64,000 nt of DNA from Parapristionchus giblindavisi (Eukaryota > Nematoda > Chromadorea > Rhabditida > Diplogasteridae): positions 1 through 64,000 of the forward strand of contig CALSFV010000074.1 in the NCBI GenBank assembly GCA_943737045.1, written 5' to 3'. This document shows, one piece after another, positions 44,001-61,169 of this stretch. The notes beneath the pieces were generated by a model. That model made no database searches. It worked only from the letters and a program-made list of their open reading frames with translations, and was not told the origin of the DNA. Positions within the stretch are counted from its first letter, which is position 1. Each line of letters begins with the position of its first letter. Position numbers and translations under genes: made by a program.

Positions 44001-44793
44001 TACTAAATTAATATTTATTAATTTAATCTGTTTAATAATAGATTTGAAACTGAATTGTTGCCCTGACATCGCCCAAGTGAGCTATCCACTTTGTTAGTGA
44101 TTTAATCAATAATTTTGATTTTTAACATGTTGAATAATGTTAATAAATTTGTTTAATTGATTTTTAAAATATATTTGTGAAAAAAAGAAAAAAACCGCAT
44201 GAATGCATTTAAAAAATACAGGAGAAGTAACTTCCTCAAAATGAGCTGTCATGGTCATTTTGGGATACTGTATCCTGGAAGCCGTTAAAATTGAAAAACC
44301 GGCATCATGCATCGGTATACTTTGTGAAACATGTTTGAGCACACTATATAAAAATTTCAAGGTGATTGGTTATCTAGAAGAAAAGTTATGCTCAAAAAAC
44401 CCAAAATATGATATCCTTCTGGCCACCACTGTAGACGTATGAAATATTTAGCTTTATATTTATGCTAATACTGACATGACAAGTTTTTCTTCAGCAATAT
44501 AAACAATTTCAGATAGGTACGAATCATTTGATGGGAGCTATGAAAACTGTCGTAAACCTTTTCCCATATTTTATAAGCGCTATCCCGGATTTGTCTACCT
44601 TCGATCGAAAGCGAATAACATCTCTATTTCGTGTAGACGTCTCAAGCAAGATCGTGAGCATATACAGATCGCCATTGCATATTTTGAATTTAAGCACAAT
44701 TTCTTTGATCCATTTCCCCCGACTGCGAAGAGTATCGCACCATTACATTTGCTTTCGAATTCATATCCAGTAGATAAGGAGTATGAGGATTGA
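35068..44793 (+). CDS. F-box gene, copy 4 (10 exons, intact, insertion-swollen)
   Basis: Exons: 35068-35085, 35626-35709, 36342-36494, 36863-37006, 37101-37217, 37388-37488, 42129-42276, 42527-42673, 42764-42869, 44513-44793. The joined frame is 432 aa. The F-box exon reads NLLDLPIKIQTKIISLLRYE. Exon 7 is six bases shorter than in the others, still in frame. The last exon is diverged (KSIAPLHLLSNSYPVDKEY). Intron 6 has grown to 4.6 kb through a Penelope-like fragment and a LINE. Intron 7 holds a TTAA hairpin MITE and intron 9 a Tc1-like element landed 32 bases after the donor. No exon is broken, so the gene could still be expressed if the introns are spliced. Confidence 0.75.
36058..36241. 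mobile_element. CTCTGGTATTT MITE, complete copy
   Basis: TIRs CTCTGGTATTTCAAAACTTA and the complementary end TTGAAATACCAGAG, with repeated AAGTCTACTTAAA motifs. 184 bases. Intron 2 of copy 4. Confidence 0.8.
37881..37937 (-). ncRNA. Hammerhead-ribozyme-like core (incomplete)
   Basis: The minus strand reads CTGATGA, then GGCCC, a ~35-base loop, GGGCC and GAAAC, which is the conserved hammerhead core with a five-pair stem II. I could not find a convincing partner strand with the GUH cleavage site, so stems I and III are unproven. Cleavage may need the upstream repeat of the element, which is missing here. Confidence 0.4.
38622..41356 (-). mobile_element. 5'-truncated LINE (CR1/Jockey-like), TSD AATAT(T)
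   Basis: Inserted in the Penelope-like fragment. AATAT near 38619 and AATATT near 41359 flank it, and the host frame continues across when the insert is ignored. The 3' end is a tail of AAAT units. Its 3' UTR has a short GGGAAGA repeat (38742-38775). Confidence 0.88.
38911..41350 (-). CDS. LINE endonuclease (C-terminal part) and reverse transcriptase
   Basis: The longest frame (800 codons from the first ATG) is open further upstream to the truncation. It starts inside an APE endonuclease (LLGDFNFHIDW, then SSDHSSVLF near residue 70). RT motifs follow: FRPISLTPIACKVLERFL, YIDLAKAFDSVSH, SGVPQGTVLGPLLFLIYL and the catalytic FADDIKLYS. The N-terminal endonuclease half and ORF1 are missing, so it is dead as an autonomous element although the RT has no stop. 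Confidence 0.92.
42386..42491. mobile_element. TTAA-flanked hairpin MITE in intron 7 of copy 4
   Basis: TTAA at 42382-42385 and 42492-42495. Arms AGGGGCTGACATTTTTGTCA and TGAGGGAGGTCACTCCCT, with GGTCTCTTCA against TGAAGAGACC. Copy 3 has the empty site (GAATGCATTCCTTAAACGTG near 24502). The TTAA target fits piggyBac-type mobilisation. Confidence 0.85.
42902..44431 (+). mobile_element. Tc1-like transposon with long TIRs, TA target
   Basis: TIRs of about 165 bases start CAGTGGTGGCCAGAAGGATA and end in its complement. TA on each side (42900-42901, 44432-44433). Copy 3 has the empty site in intron 9. Inside is a decayed plus-strand transposase: WSAEFKFNLLGSDGRVNVRR is typical of the Tc1 catalytic domain, but stops and frame breaks abound from about 43400 to 43990. 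Confidence 0.92.
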
Positions 44794-45725
44794 AAAGAAC
44801 ATAAACCAAACCTATACATCGACGTTGTACAACTTTTTGTAAACTAAGAGCAACTCCGAGAACATGTCAATTAGCCTGCTTTGTGTCCTACCATAAGACT
44901 GTACAAACATCGCCCACAGTATACCTCACATTCCATATTTGCATTTTTCATATTTATGCTCATATGTATGTCGATTTTAGGAAACTATTTGTTCGTATAA
45001 AGTCATAGTTTATACTCCCCACGTCCATATTAATCAGGTGTTCATAAACATCGAAGTTGAAGATGTTGAGTTTGTTGCAGTTGAGTTCTTGAACCGAAGA
45101 ATTTAGTTTTAGTTTTTCTAGTCGTGAGATGGAGTAGAATAAGTATAGTGTAATCAGTTTTCCCTCTTCATTTTAACATAGCAATACAATACATTTATCT
45201 TATCAGCACTAAGTGCAGAAGAGTAAGTCAGGGGCAGGGGGGATTTGCTTGCAAGTTGTTATTCTTCCGCCTCTGAGAGATATTGTTCTCCATTCAAGAA
45301 ACGATCGAACTGGAACTTGTTGATTGAAGTAGAAAACCCACGAATATCTTCATTTTAACATAGCATAAAATTGTTCATACTAAATAAATATGCAAATATT
45401 CGGTCGAGTAAGAGATAAAAGAAGGTAAATCAGCAAATATATGAAACAGAGAGAGAGGGTGGGAAATAGGGTGGCGAGAATGGCGCAAGAGTATCCGTTG
45501 CCACTGACAGTCATTGATTTGGCGTTGTCTTGAACCTGTACTATGACTGTAATGACTAAATTGGGCTATAGGGCGAAATAGCATTCTAAACTGGGAGAGT
45601 CCAGAGTGAGAGGGACCGAATGATTCATATAAGTTTGAAATATTTACGGATAAAAAAGTACAGCCAGGTCGAGTTTTGTACATGCGTCCCGCGGCAGTGA
45701 GCATCATTTATTACCTTTGCACATG

Positions 45726-45921
45726 CTCTGGTATTTTGAAACTTAAAGTCTACTTAAATTACGTCACAGACTTTAAGTAGACTTTAAGTAAACTTAAAGT
45801 GAAAGAACATTTGACGAAATGCGTTACAGTATACCACACCACTTTAATTAGACTTGCGTTTTACTTTGAGTTTACTTAAAGTGCGGAGTTTAAGTAGACT
45901 TTAAGTTTCAAAATACCAGAG
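45726..45921. mobile_element. CTCTGGTATTT MITE, complete copy
   Basis: 196 bases, TIRs CTCTGGTATTTTGAAACTTA and TAAGTTTCAAAATACCAGAG. It serves as the uninterrupted reference for the split copy at 21348-21802. Confidence 0.85.
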
Positions 45922-46184
45922 TGTATGAATATTTGTCGAAATAAAAAAAGGTTCGGGTACTGTGAATTTCCAAAAAAGTATTACGGCGATCGTGCGATCG
46001 ATAAGGAAAATACAGTACACTTTTATAGTAAATTCACATTTCTTTACAGTCTCAAGATGTTTGATAATTAAAATATAAATCAACCATGTGAGAGAGTGAG
46101 AAAAGCGATATGATTGTGAGGACTTTTGCTTTGGGCAGTGCATGAGACAATGTTTCAGAATCTTTGTCCCCATCCTACAGGAAA

Positions 46185-46425
46185 AGAGGGGTGTGCAGAT
46201 TAATCTTACTTTCAAGGTGTTGGAGGGGCACGAGAGACTGCTCTTCAGCCTTCTCCATAAGAAGATCACAAAAAGAACAGAAGATGGTCCATATATTCTT
46301 TTTTTCAGCCTTTGATGAAAAAGAAATATTTAAATAAATCAGGCAATCATCATCCTCCAACTCTTCAATCTCTTCTTCGTCACCTCCTGGATACAGAAAG
46401 AACGGAGTGGTCCATGGTCCAGTGC
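46185..46425 (+). pseudogene. Relic of upstream-gene exons before copy 5
   Basis: 46340-46425 matches exon 4 of the upstream gene (starts after AAATCAG; reads QSSSSNSSISSSSPPGYRK). 46195-46290 reads INLTFKVLEGHERLLFSLLH without stops and recurs at 50525-50570 before copy 6, there split by a TTAA MITE. These are probably pieces of the same flanking gene carried by the duplications. Confidence 0.5.
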
Positions 46426-46623
46426 TGAACGGAAAAAAGTTTTCGGAAAATTTCGAAAAATTCACGGCGGAATTTAAAAAAAAACGTGTTAAAAAAAAAT
46501 TTTTTGATCTAATTTTTTGAATGGTAAAAACCTCTTTAAAAAAGAAACAGATATTCAACGACATCAAATAACTGGGAGAGAGGTTATGAGTTTTCAGAGA
46601 GAGAGGGAGAGAGAGGCAGAGGT

Positions 46624-46660
46624 TCTCTCACGTGGTGTGCCTCGGCGACCTTTCTCATAT
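46624..46660 (+). promoter_or_regulatory. Upstream box of copy 5, cut by a LINE
   Basis: TTCTCTCACGTGGTGTGCCT then CGGCGACCTTTCTCATAT stops at the LINE. The remainder (CGCTCTAAACGATACTCGCT) continues at 47584. Confidence 0.6.
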
Positions 46661-47580
46661 CTAAATCTTTACAATCGGCTATTGATTCTATTGTTGATTG
46701 GAGTCTCACATGGAATATGACTATATCTGCCCCCAAATGTACTGTCCTCCATATTGGCCCTTTAAAGGCTCGTACCCAGTATGTTATGAATGGTTGCCCA
46801 CTTTCCTCATCACCTGTTGTAAGAGACTTAGGAGTTCACATGAGCTCTGATTTATCGTTTAATCACCATATTTCAGTCATAACTACCAAGGCCAAAGCTT
46901 CTATTAATATGCTGTTCTTGTCTGTCCACTCTCGTTCCCATTCACTTTTATCTAGAGCTTATACTGTTTATATAAGACCAATTCTTGAATCATGTCCTAT
47001 TATCTGGAATCCCACCCTTAAATACCTGACCAATTCAATAGAAAGTGTACAAAGAAATTTCACATATAGACTTTTTGCTAAGTGCAAACTTGCTCCCTTA
47101 CCTTTTAACGAACGCAACGCTTTTCTTCAACTCCCCACATTAGAATATAGAAGAGCCATCCGTGATCTCCAATTTCTCCATAGCACAGTACATAACTATT
47201 CTTTATTTGACTCCTCTCACTTATACTATATTGATTGTAATAGAATTAGTCATCGTTATAGGATATCTCTACCTTTTTGTATTCCCAAATCTCTTTCTAC
47301 TTGTGCCTCTAGATCTTTGTCCACGTGGAACTCCCTCACCCAAGAGCTTGTCTCTTCCCCTCCCCATATATTCCGTGCAGGGGTACTAAATTTACCCCCT
47401 CACAATATATTATTACTCAATCTCGTATTCGTCCTTAATATCATTGTTCAGCTTAAGCTGCCACTCCCCAACCGAAATCGCTTAAAGCGACGGAACTCCA
47501 TCACTCCCTTATTGCTTCATTCTTTCATTATTCTTAATTTTAACTGATGGATAAAGAAATAAATAATAAGAAATAAATAA
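46661..47580 (+). mobile_element. 5'-truncated LINE 3' end inserted in the copy 5 promoter box
   Basis: An open frame of about 276 codons (46717-47547) is the C-terminal part of a LINE RT (GPLKARTQYVMN, VRDLGVHMSSDLSFNHHIS, YIRPILESCPIIWNP). It ends with an AAAT-type tail. ATAT flanks both ends. Five other copies of the box are uninterrupted. Confidence 0.9.
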
Positions 47581-47723
47581 ATATCGCTCTAAACGATACT
47601 CGCTTCGTTTCCTTATTCTGCATTGGGTTACTGCTGTCACTTGAACCATTGTAACTGTTTCTATTTTTCCATGTAAATAGTGTGCAGTTCTAGCTATCCT
47701 TTATTGGATTAAAGATCGGAGAT

Positions 47724-49754
47724 ATGGTGCCAGTGCTTAGAGTGAGTTTGTTTTCTCATTTTTTGTCAATTTATTATATTATACTTACATTCTAATATTA
47801 TATCAATTTATTATACTTTATTATACTAGTCATATAGGTTGTAAGATAACTCTGAATTGCTTGGAAGATATGGAACCTTAGGGCGCACAGGCTAATCTGT
47901 TATTTAGCGACCTCCGCAATTGTGCTTTTGCTTGATGAAGATCATTGTGTTCTATTTAATAATAATAGACTATACGCGGTGCAAAAGTTAACTTGATGAT
48001 AGATTAATTGAAAGGTATTAGAGTAGTAATAAATACGATGCGACAATTTAGATAACAAATAATATACTAATATTATTATTTATTTCCTTCAAATGAACGC
48101 ATCGGGGATCTGATCGGGAATATCTGTTGGATAAGTCTTGTGTAGGATGTCCGTCGCAAAGTCTAATTGGTAAAATGTGTGTGGGGCTCCTAACAATATA
48201 CAATAGGAACAATAGCTCGGAACTTGTGTCAATGGTTTTGCCAATGGTTGTTTTCTACTCCTCTTCCTCTCCCGTGTCTCTAGCCTCTCTGCCTACAAAG
48301 CAATACTTTATCCTGTCAGCATATAATATGCAGAGGGGGTCAAAGCAGTAAGCATTATTTCTTCATATTCATAAGTAATATCCTACGTTTTCTGAGAGAA
48401 TTCTTCCCCATTCAATAAAACATCCAAATATGAACCTTGATAGGAACAGTCAAAAAATCCATGTGTGAATAATAGAGATAGAGAGAAGCCTCTATCTCTC
48501 TCTCTATTATTCACACATGGATTCGTCCTCTCATCCTCAAACATTATCTTTTCCTAAAAAGGCACCCAACGTGTTGTTGAAATTTTTTTTACAATTTTCT
48601 ATAATCTCAACGATTTTATCTTTTCTTTTTTTTGCAAATTTTGAACATTATAATACTCTTTCAGAAAAGGAAGATCTGCCCAAGTGTACCAGGACCGTCC
48701 AGTATACGGGGCCGTGGGAGCAATACCAGAAGCTGAGCAAAAGCTTCTTTCCGTGCACATCGCGACGAACCAAAGGCAGCACTGGGTTCCCAGGCGAGAC
48801 CCAGACGGGGGTCTTGGCAGGGTTCTTATAGAAGCAGTACTTCTCGTATTGGGTGACTATGGAGTCCAGACTCCTCAGCGTTGGGAAACGGGAGAGGTTT
48901 GCGAGACAGGCTTTTTCTGGCAAATGGTCAGGTCGTAGGGGACTTGGTTGGGAAGTCGGGGTTTCTTTCTATGAGCACGCAGGATCCTGTGGGTGGTCTT
49001 GAGAGAAGTGTGGGTGGTGGCCGCCAATTTGCGACAGGACATTGCTGGGTTCCGCTCGAGGGCTGCGAGGACAGGCCTTGGGTCCACAGTCACTGGGCTA
49101 CTCGACCTCGGCTTGTCTTCCACATTCCTGTCGTCCAAAGAGATGCGATAAAACTACTTGTGGACTGTCTTTAGGCAGGGGGCATAAGGGCCATGTCTTT
49201 TCATGAGTTCCTCTTGGGCAGCCTTGCTCTTGACACACGAACGGTAGAGATCACGAATAGACTCGCGGATGTGGGTCTGAGTGGGTTTTGGAAACAGAGC
49301 CATGCTGCAAGTAGAATGAATTTTATACAATGGGGCAAAAACAAAAACATAGCAAAGTGTTAGAGGTATTCAATGAGGGTGTGAACCCGATCAACACGTA
49401 AATGAGAAAACTTTATTCGAGGAAAAAATTTACCGAACTTATGACACACCCTAATACAAAATTTCAGATAGGTTCGAAACACGTGATGGGAGCTATCGAA
49501 ACTTTCGTGAAATTGTACTCGGAGTTAAAAAGCGCAATCCCGGATTCGTCTATTTCCGATCGAGCGCGAATAACATCTCTATTTCGTGTAGACGTCTCAA
49601 GCAAGATCGTAAGCATATACAGATCGCCATTGGTTATTTCTTGTTTATGCCCGATTTCTTTGATACATTCCTTGGAGAGAAAACTGTGAAGAGTGTCGCA
49701 CCATTACATTTGCTTTCGAATACAATTCCAGGGGATGAGGAGTATGAGGATTGA
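47724..49754 (+). pseudogene. F-box copy 5, internally deleted
   Basis: Exon 1 (47724-47741, MVPVLR) and the start of exon 2 (48665-48685, KRKICPS) are kept. Then a half mariner element follows, and exon 10 (49468-49754) resumes with an acceptor ATTTCAG and an open frame to the stop. Exons 3-9, including the F-box, are gone. The promoter box is also split by a LINE. Exon 10 remains open (IVLGVKKRNPGFVYFR region), so the loss may be fairly recent. Confidence 0.85.
48686..49453 (-). mobile_element. Half mariner transposon in copy 5
   Basis: On the minus strand a transposase starts at 49303 (MALFPKPTQTHIRESI) with paired helix-turn-helix regions, one in-frame TAG after LKTVHK, then KPRSSSPVTVDPRPVLAALE to VPYDLT, and loses frame. 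The right end, ACACACCCTA-like terminal sequence near 49440-49453, is present. The other end and the catalytic half are missing. Confidence 0.8.
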
Positions 49755-51262
49755 AAAGACCATAAACCGAACCTAGACATTCACACTGTACAACTTTTTG
49801 TAAACCAAAAACAACTCCGACAACATTACGAATAGCGCGCATTGTGTCTTGACGAATCCTTGCATAAGATAAGCTTTACAAACATCGACCACAGATACCT
49901 CACATTCCAAATTTGTATTTTTCATATTTATGTACGTATATTTGTCACATTTAGGGAACGATTTGTATATATAAAGTCATATTTTATACTCCTCACGTCC
50001 ACATTAATGAGTAAATATCGAAGTTGAAGATGTTTTATACAAAAGAAATATGATAATATTCGGTCGAATAAGAGGTAAAAGAGGGTAAATCAGCAAATAG
50101 ATATGTATCTGAAACAGAAAAAAAGAGGGTGGTTGAGAAATATGAAAAAGAATTGCAGTTAACTGGTTTGACGTCTTTTTGAACCGGTAATATGATTGCA
50201 ATGACTAAATTGGACTATAGGACGAGATAGCATAATAAACTAAGAATCGAGAGTGAGAAGGACCGAATGATTTATATAAGTTTGAAATATTTGAGGACAA
50301 AATACAGTACAGCCCGGTCGAGTTTTCTACACAATGACAACTTGATTGTCAGATTGACTTCCATTTAATTATCTTGCCATATGCACCTCTTGCCTACAAT
50401 ACAGTACACTTTTATAGTAAATGTAAAAAAGTAGTCATAGTTAGAGTTGAGGACTTTCGGCAGTGCTTGAGGCAATGTTTCAGTGTCTTTCTACCCATCC
50501 AATAGTAAAAGATGTGTGGACAGATGATTCATACTTCCAAGGTATTGGAGGGGCACGAGAGACTGCTCTTTAAAAACAAACCCAACCTAATTTTATTCTC
50601 CACATTGGCAATACTCTCTCGTAGACAAATAAAACGAGAGAGTGCGGCCAGAGCGGAGAGTTTAAAATTAGCTTGGGGTGTCGGTTTAACATATTCCATG
50701 ATCAGAAAATCACAAAACACAGCGTTTTTTTAACACGGGGACAGCGCGCTATGAAAATTTTTCAAAATGCCAATAAATACTTTATGAATGGATGGTGTAC
50801 TCTCATCGTCGGTGCTCTCTTTCTCTTTCGCTGTGAAAAGGAACAGAATATGTTCCATTTTTCCCTTTTTCAGCTTTGAAAACTACACTAGATATTTTTT
50901 CACAGTTTGTCATCCAAAGGTTAAATTAGTGACGGTTAAAATTCAATTTTGATTTGAAAAATGATGAAACATTTTAAGTTAAAAAAGACTTATTGTATTC
51001 GAGGTAAAGAAAATCATAAAGGCAACAAGGAACACAATGAACAACAAAATCAAGAGTTTGCTCTTAACAAACTACGGGAATGTTAACAATAACGAAAAGC
51101 AAATGATGGAAATTCAGTTTGGAACAAGGTTAGTTGGAATTTTAAAAAAATGTTCATTTTAAAAATTTTGATCTAATTTCTTGAATGGTAAAAACCTCTT
51201 TTTTGAAAAACGAAACAGCTATTCAATGATATCAAATAATTGGGAGAGAGGCCATGAGTCCT
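49755..51262. other. Spacer, copy 5 to copy 6
   Basis: It holds the 3' flank of copy 5, the conserved spacer block (50030-50320), the upstream-gene relic with a MITE in it (50525-50740) and a TTTAAAATT-rich stretch like 890-960. No complete gene is seen. Confidence 0.5.
50569..50689. mobile_element. 120-bp hairpin MITE, TTAA type, copy e
   Basis: Same family as 8315-8435, flanked by TTTAA at both ends. It interrupts the GGGGCACGAGAGACTGCTCT relic, which is unbroken at 46225. Confidence 0.8.
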
Positions 51263-51372
<110 letters not shown>

Positions 51373-51380
51373 CAGAGGTA

Positions 51381-51437
51381 CTCTCACGTGGTGTGCCTCG
51401 GCGACCTTTCTCATATCTCTCCAAACGACACTAGGTT
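51381..51437 (+). promoter_or_regulatory. Conserved upstream box of F-box copy 6
   Basis: CTCTCACGTGGTGTGCCTCG and GCGACCTTTCTCATATCTCT, with the start codon at 51557. Confidence 0.55.
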
Positions 51438-51556
51438 CTTTTCCTTATTCTGCACTGGGTTACTGCTGTCGTTTAAAGCATTGCAACAGTTTCTATTTTT
51501 TTTATGTAAGTAGTGTGTAGTTGAATATATCCTTTATTGAAATAAAGATCGCAGAT

Positions 51557-57123
<5,567 letters not shown>

Positions 57124-58196
57124 GAAGAAAAAAACTTGTACAAACAATAATAATTTTGATATTATTTTTTTTTTGTAAAACTTTTTTTCTAAACTAAAGA
57201 CAACTTTCCTACAACTTCAGAAATAGCGTGCTTGACGAATTCTAGCATATACAAACATCGCCAACATAGACCTCACATTCCTAATTTGCATTTTTCATAT
57301 TTATGTACATATGTCACTTTTAGGAAACGATTTGTATGCATAAAGCCGTTTGACCATGACCATTTTTATCAACAAGGAGAGTTTTATATACATTTCTCTT
57401 CATTATAGCAGAGCATTAAATAAAGTTTATACTAAATGAATATCGATCGAATAAAAAGTAAAAGGAATACATCAGCAAATAAATACATGCAACAAAAACG
57501 ATGGGTGTCCGAGAAATCAAAAAGACGTGCAGTTAATTGCTTTGACGTCGTCCTGAACTTGTAATATCACTATAAGATTTCCGATTGAAAGTCCAAATGT
57601 GGCGAGAATGACCAGACAGTGAACACCCTAGATAATAACACAATATTATAAATCAACGATAGTATAGCATAAGATGCCTAATATGACTTGAGAATAATTT
57701 CACAAAATTGTTCTTTAGTTTTTGAGTAACTTACAATAGCAGCCATGTGGACGATTTCCATTTTTGAGAAGTGATCTAGGGCGAAATGAAGAAAAGAAAA
57801 AGTAGTTCTGATCTGTACGCCGCTTCTTCATTGTTTTATACCAATAAAGCCTTCTGTAAATTGTGAAAGGAGCATTCCTTTCAATGACTAAATCGTTTGA
57901 AAAAAAGCGAGATAGCATGGTAAACGAGGAGAGTCCAGAGTGGGAGAAGGTCCGAATATCTCATGATTCATAAGGCTTATCGGGTATACTCACTGTCTAC
58001 TCATATCGCTTATCGCAAACTTATGAACTGTGAGTCATCTTTATAATTCCTTTTGTATTCATTACTTGCAGTACACTCCATCCTGACAATCAGAAATAAG
58101 GTCGAATTTGTTCGATCGATACAAAGACTTGAATATTTGGGAAAAAAAATTCACTCCCGAAGTTTGTACGAACTCCTTGAACTCTGAACTCCGTAT
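57124..58196. other. 3' flank of copy 6, end of the array
   Basis: The array's spacer block recurs once more (57400-57960), including the minus-strand ATGGAAATCGTCCACATG followed by a GTAAGT donor near 57735. After about 57960 array homology fades. No gene is supported. Confidence 0.45.
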
Positions 58197-60330
58197 TCTT
58201 TCTTTTTTTCTTTTTCTTTTTCTTTCTTTATTTCCATCATGACAAATGAACAATAGAACAGATATGTAATAAATATAGGTTGATGGAGGTCCGTCGCGTT
58301 ATCAGCGAATCGGTTGAAGGCAGCAGGGAAATGGGGTGGGAAATGGGGAAATGATGTATGGGGTGGATAATTATAAATGACGTAGAAGTGTGGGGGGCAA
58401 GAGGGGATCAATCTCAACAGAATTAAGGAAAGATTTAAAACGAATAGGAGAAGATGTAACGATATCAGTGGGAAGACTATTCCAGATATGAATTACTCTA
58501 CTTGCACAGGTTGTCTTGGTACTGGGGATATTATATGGTATGGTTATACGGAATGGGTGATGTGAAAAGCGATGACTACGATAGAGAGTAATTTTAGAAT
58601 ACATAAAAGAATCATCAAATTCATAATTCCTATTTAAAGAATTGTATATAAAAAAACAAATCAGCAATAGAACGTCGTTTCTCAAGAGTGGTGAGGTTAA
58701 ATGATTTCAGACGGGAAATATAATCTACATAAGGGATATTACAACGATAGAACAAACGTCTAGTGAAATCACGTTGAAGGGACTCAATATCATTACATAA
58801 GTAAACACTAGAGGGATTCCAAACAATTGAGGAATTTTCTATAATAGGACGGATAAAGGATGTATAGGCTCGTACATAAACAAGAGGGTCGCTAGAACGA
58901 AAAGATTTGAACAGAATATTGATCTTTGATCTGGATTTAGTAACTAACTTCTTGATATGATCATTAAAGTTGAGGGTGGGCGAGAATAAAACTCCTAGAT
59001 CTTTAACAGAGGAAACAGCATTGAGAACACTATCATTAAGAATATATTGAGTACGTTGTTTGAGCGGGCCAAAGTTCATCACCGAGCATTTAGCCTCATT
59101 TAAAGACATATTCCATTGCCGAGACCATTCAGATACCGAGTCAATCGCAAGCTGCAGGTCACTAGCATACTTAGGTACTTCAGCAAAAATCTTAAGATCA
59201 TCAGCATAAATGCCATATCTAACACTAGAAGGGAAAGATGAGGAAATATCATTAATATAAAGGATGAATAGAAGAGGGCCAATACAACTTCCCTGAGGGA
59301 CACCAGAAGTGACAGCAGAGGGAGGGGATAGATTATTGTCGATAACAACATATTGAGAACGATTATATAAATAAGACTGAAGAAGGGAAATAATGTGGTT
59401 AGAAAATCCTAGACAAGATAATTTGTGAGGCAAAAGTCTGATCGATAGAGTCGAAGGCCTTACGAAAATCAAAATAAACCGTATCAAACGATTTATGGGC
59501 AGAGATTAGAGAGAGATAATATGAATGAGTTTCAGCTAATTGAGTGGCAGTGGATCTATATTTACGAAAACCAGATTGAAAGGGGTCAGAGAGATTATGA
59601 TCATTGAGAAAATCTGTTATGTAAGAAATTAATATCTTTTCAAAAATCTTTGAGACAGTCGGGATTAGAGAAATAGGACGAAATTGGGTAATATTATTAC
59701 TGGAGGTCTTGGGAATGGGTTTTACAAGAGCTTTCTTCCAGATCTCAGGTATTTGTGTTGTCAAAAGTATCTTGTTAAATATAATGGAAAGGGGTGTGAG
59801 AAGGGCAGATCGACATTTGGTGAATACAATGTTAGAGATACCATCAGGAGATAAATTAGATTTAGGGACAAGTTGGCGAATCGCCAGAGAAATATCAGTG
59901 AAAGAAATATAAGAGAGATCAAAGATCATCTGAGATGCGGGTCGAATAGGTGGAGGAAGAGGTGAATGTTGTGGGGGAGTGGAAACAGATGAGAAAAAGA
60001 CAGAAAATGCATTACACTTATCTCTATTAGATATTAGCATAGATCCATTGGTATCGATGATACCAGGAGTGGAGGACTTAGGAGGTGATAATCTACTCTT
60101 ACAAAGATTATAATATACTTTACAATTAGACGAATGGACAGCCTTAGTCTCTACGATAGATTCAAATTTATGAAGGGCTCTATTGAATCTATCAGTTAGG
60201 GTCTTACAAAGCAAACTATTTGGGGCTATGGACGCTATACGTAAATTGACAGCATCGGCGTCAGTTATTTTTAGTATCGTAAGTTTTAACCGCAATATGT
60301 ACAGGTAAAGTGAAGAATGTTTGCCGGAGC
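58197..60330 (-). mobile_element. LINE fragment with two frameshifts
   Basis: A second LINE family, 5'-truncated (start about 60330, uncertain), with an A/G-rich 3' tail near 58197-58230. RT pieces in three frames: 60358-59399 (FRPISLIPTVSKIFEKIL, YFDFRKAFDSID), 59487-58630 (SGVPQGSCIGPLLFILYIND, YADDLKIFAEV) and 58685-58371. Related to, but distinct from, the LINE at 46661. Confidence 0.85.
58371..60330 (-). pseudogene. Reverse transcriptase of the 58-60 kb LINE
   Basis: One RT broken by shifts near 59440 and 58660. The catalytic YADD is in the middle piece, and the C-terminal region (SIVWNPSSVYLCNDIESLQR) follows. No endonuclease domain is seen. Decayed. Confidence 0.85.
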
Positions 60331-61169
60331 GATCTCCATGCAGTAAGGTATGTTCCAAGTTTTACGTGGGCATTCGCTTTCCTTAATCGTACTGGATCGA
60401 TGGCGCGGAAAAATTCCTAGTTCATAACTTGTATGCATAATTTCCATTATTAACCGTTCAAAACAATGGGTCTATATTTTCCGTTCCAAAGACAAAAGTT
60501 TAAAGATTTTTCGTATATTCTATTGTTAGGACAAACTACATACATATGATTGTTGTAAATTCATTACAGAAGCAAGATTATGCGAATATATGAGGAACTT
60601 TCTAACAAAACCGAGTTAACTGAATACGCTAAATGAGACGAGCCCGTTCTATCGAACACAACTACTCGTGCAAATTTAAACATGTAAATTTGCTGATTTT
60701 GATTTTACTTCCTCGGCTACAATACATCTTCCTTCCGTTTTCGAATGTTGTAAAAAAAAGGTAAAGGTACAGTCCGTCATTCAAGGCACGCGAAGTCCTG
60801 CGGGTGATCACTGCTATGCCAGTGATAATCCAAGGCCAATTCAATCCATTTGGTCAAATCTCTTATTTGGACCTACTTTAACGCATCACTACCAATTCCC
60901 CGAATTCGTGGCCACTCTAATCAGTTTCACATGGGAAATGTGATTTTCAAGATTTCATTTCGCGCGGTCTATGTCCTTTTCTCTTCTAATACGTGCATTT
61001 CCAGAACAACATTTGCAAATGTGCAGGGGACAATGAGAACATGTTTTTTTCAAGGGGGCGCTCAACCATATCGATTCATTCATTCTCCATTCATTCTCTG
61101 TCGTCTACACGCTCGCGTGTGGTCGACCATCTTTTCGCTTCCAAACCTTCACCTCCATCTGTCTACAAC
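60331..61169. other. Upstream region of the kinase gene
   Basis: No gene or repeat is clear. A plus-strand frame at 60850-61203 overlaps the kinase start in another frame and looks fortuitous. Promoter elements for the kinase gene probably lie here, but none is recognisable. Confidence 0.4.

Larger units (their letters stand above)
44794..46623. other. Spacer, copy 4 to copy 5
   Basis: It holds the 3' flank of copy 4, the empty counterpart of the 28584 MITE (near 45224), the conserved spacer block (45350-45700), a CTCTGGTATTT MITE (45726-45921) and relics of the upstream gene (46180-46425). No complete gene is seen. Confidence 0.55.

Noticed and set aside
48481..48530. Short inverted GAGAGATAGAG repeat near copy 5 exon 2
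   Set aside because: Simple-sequence GA/TC mirror (AATAGAGATAGAGAG against CTCTCTATTATT); too short and low in complexity to call an element.
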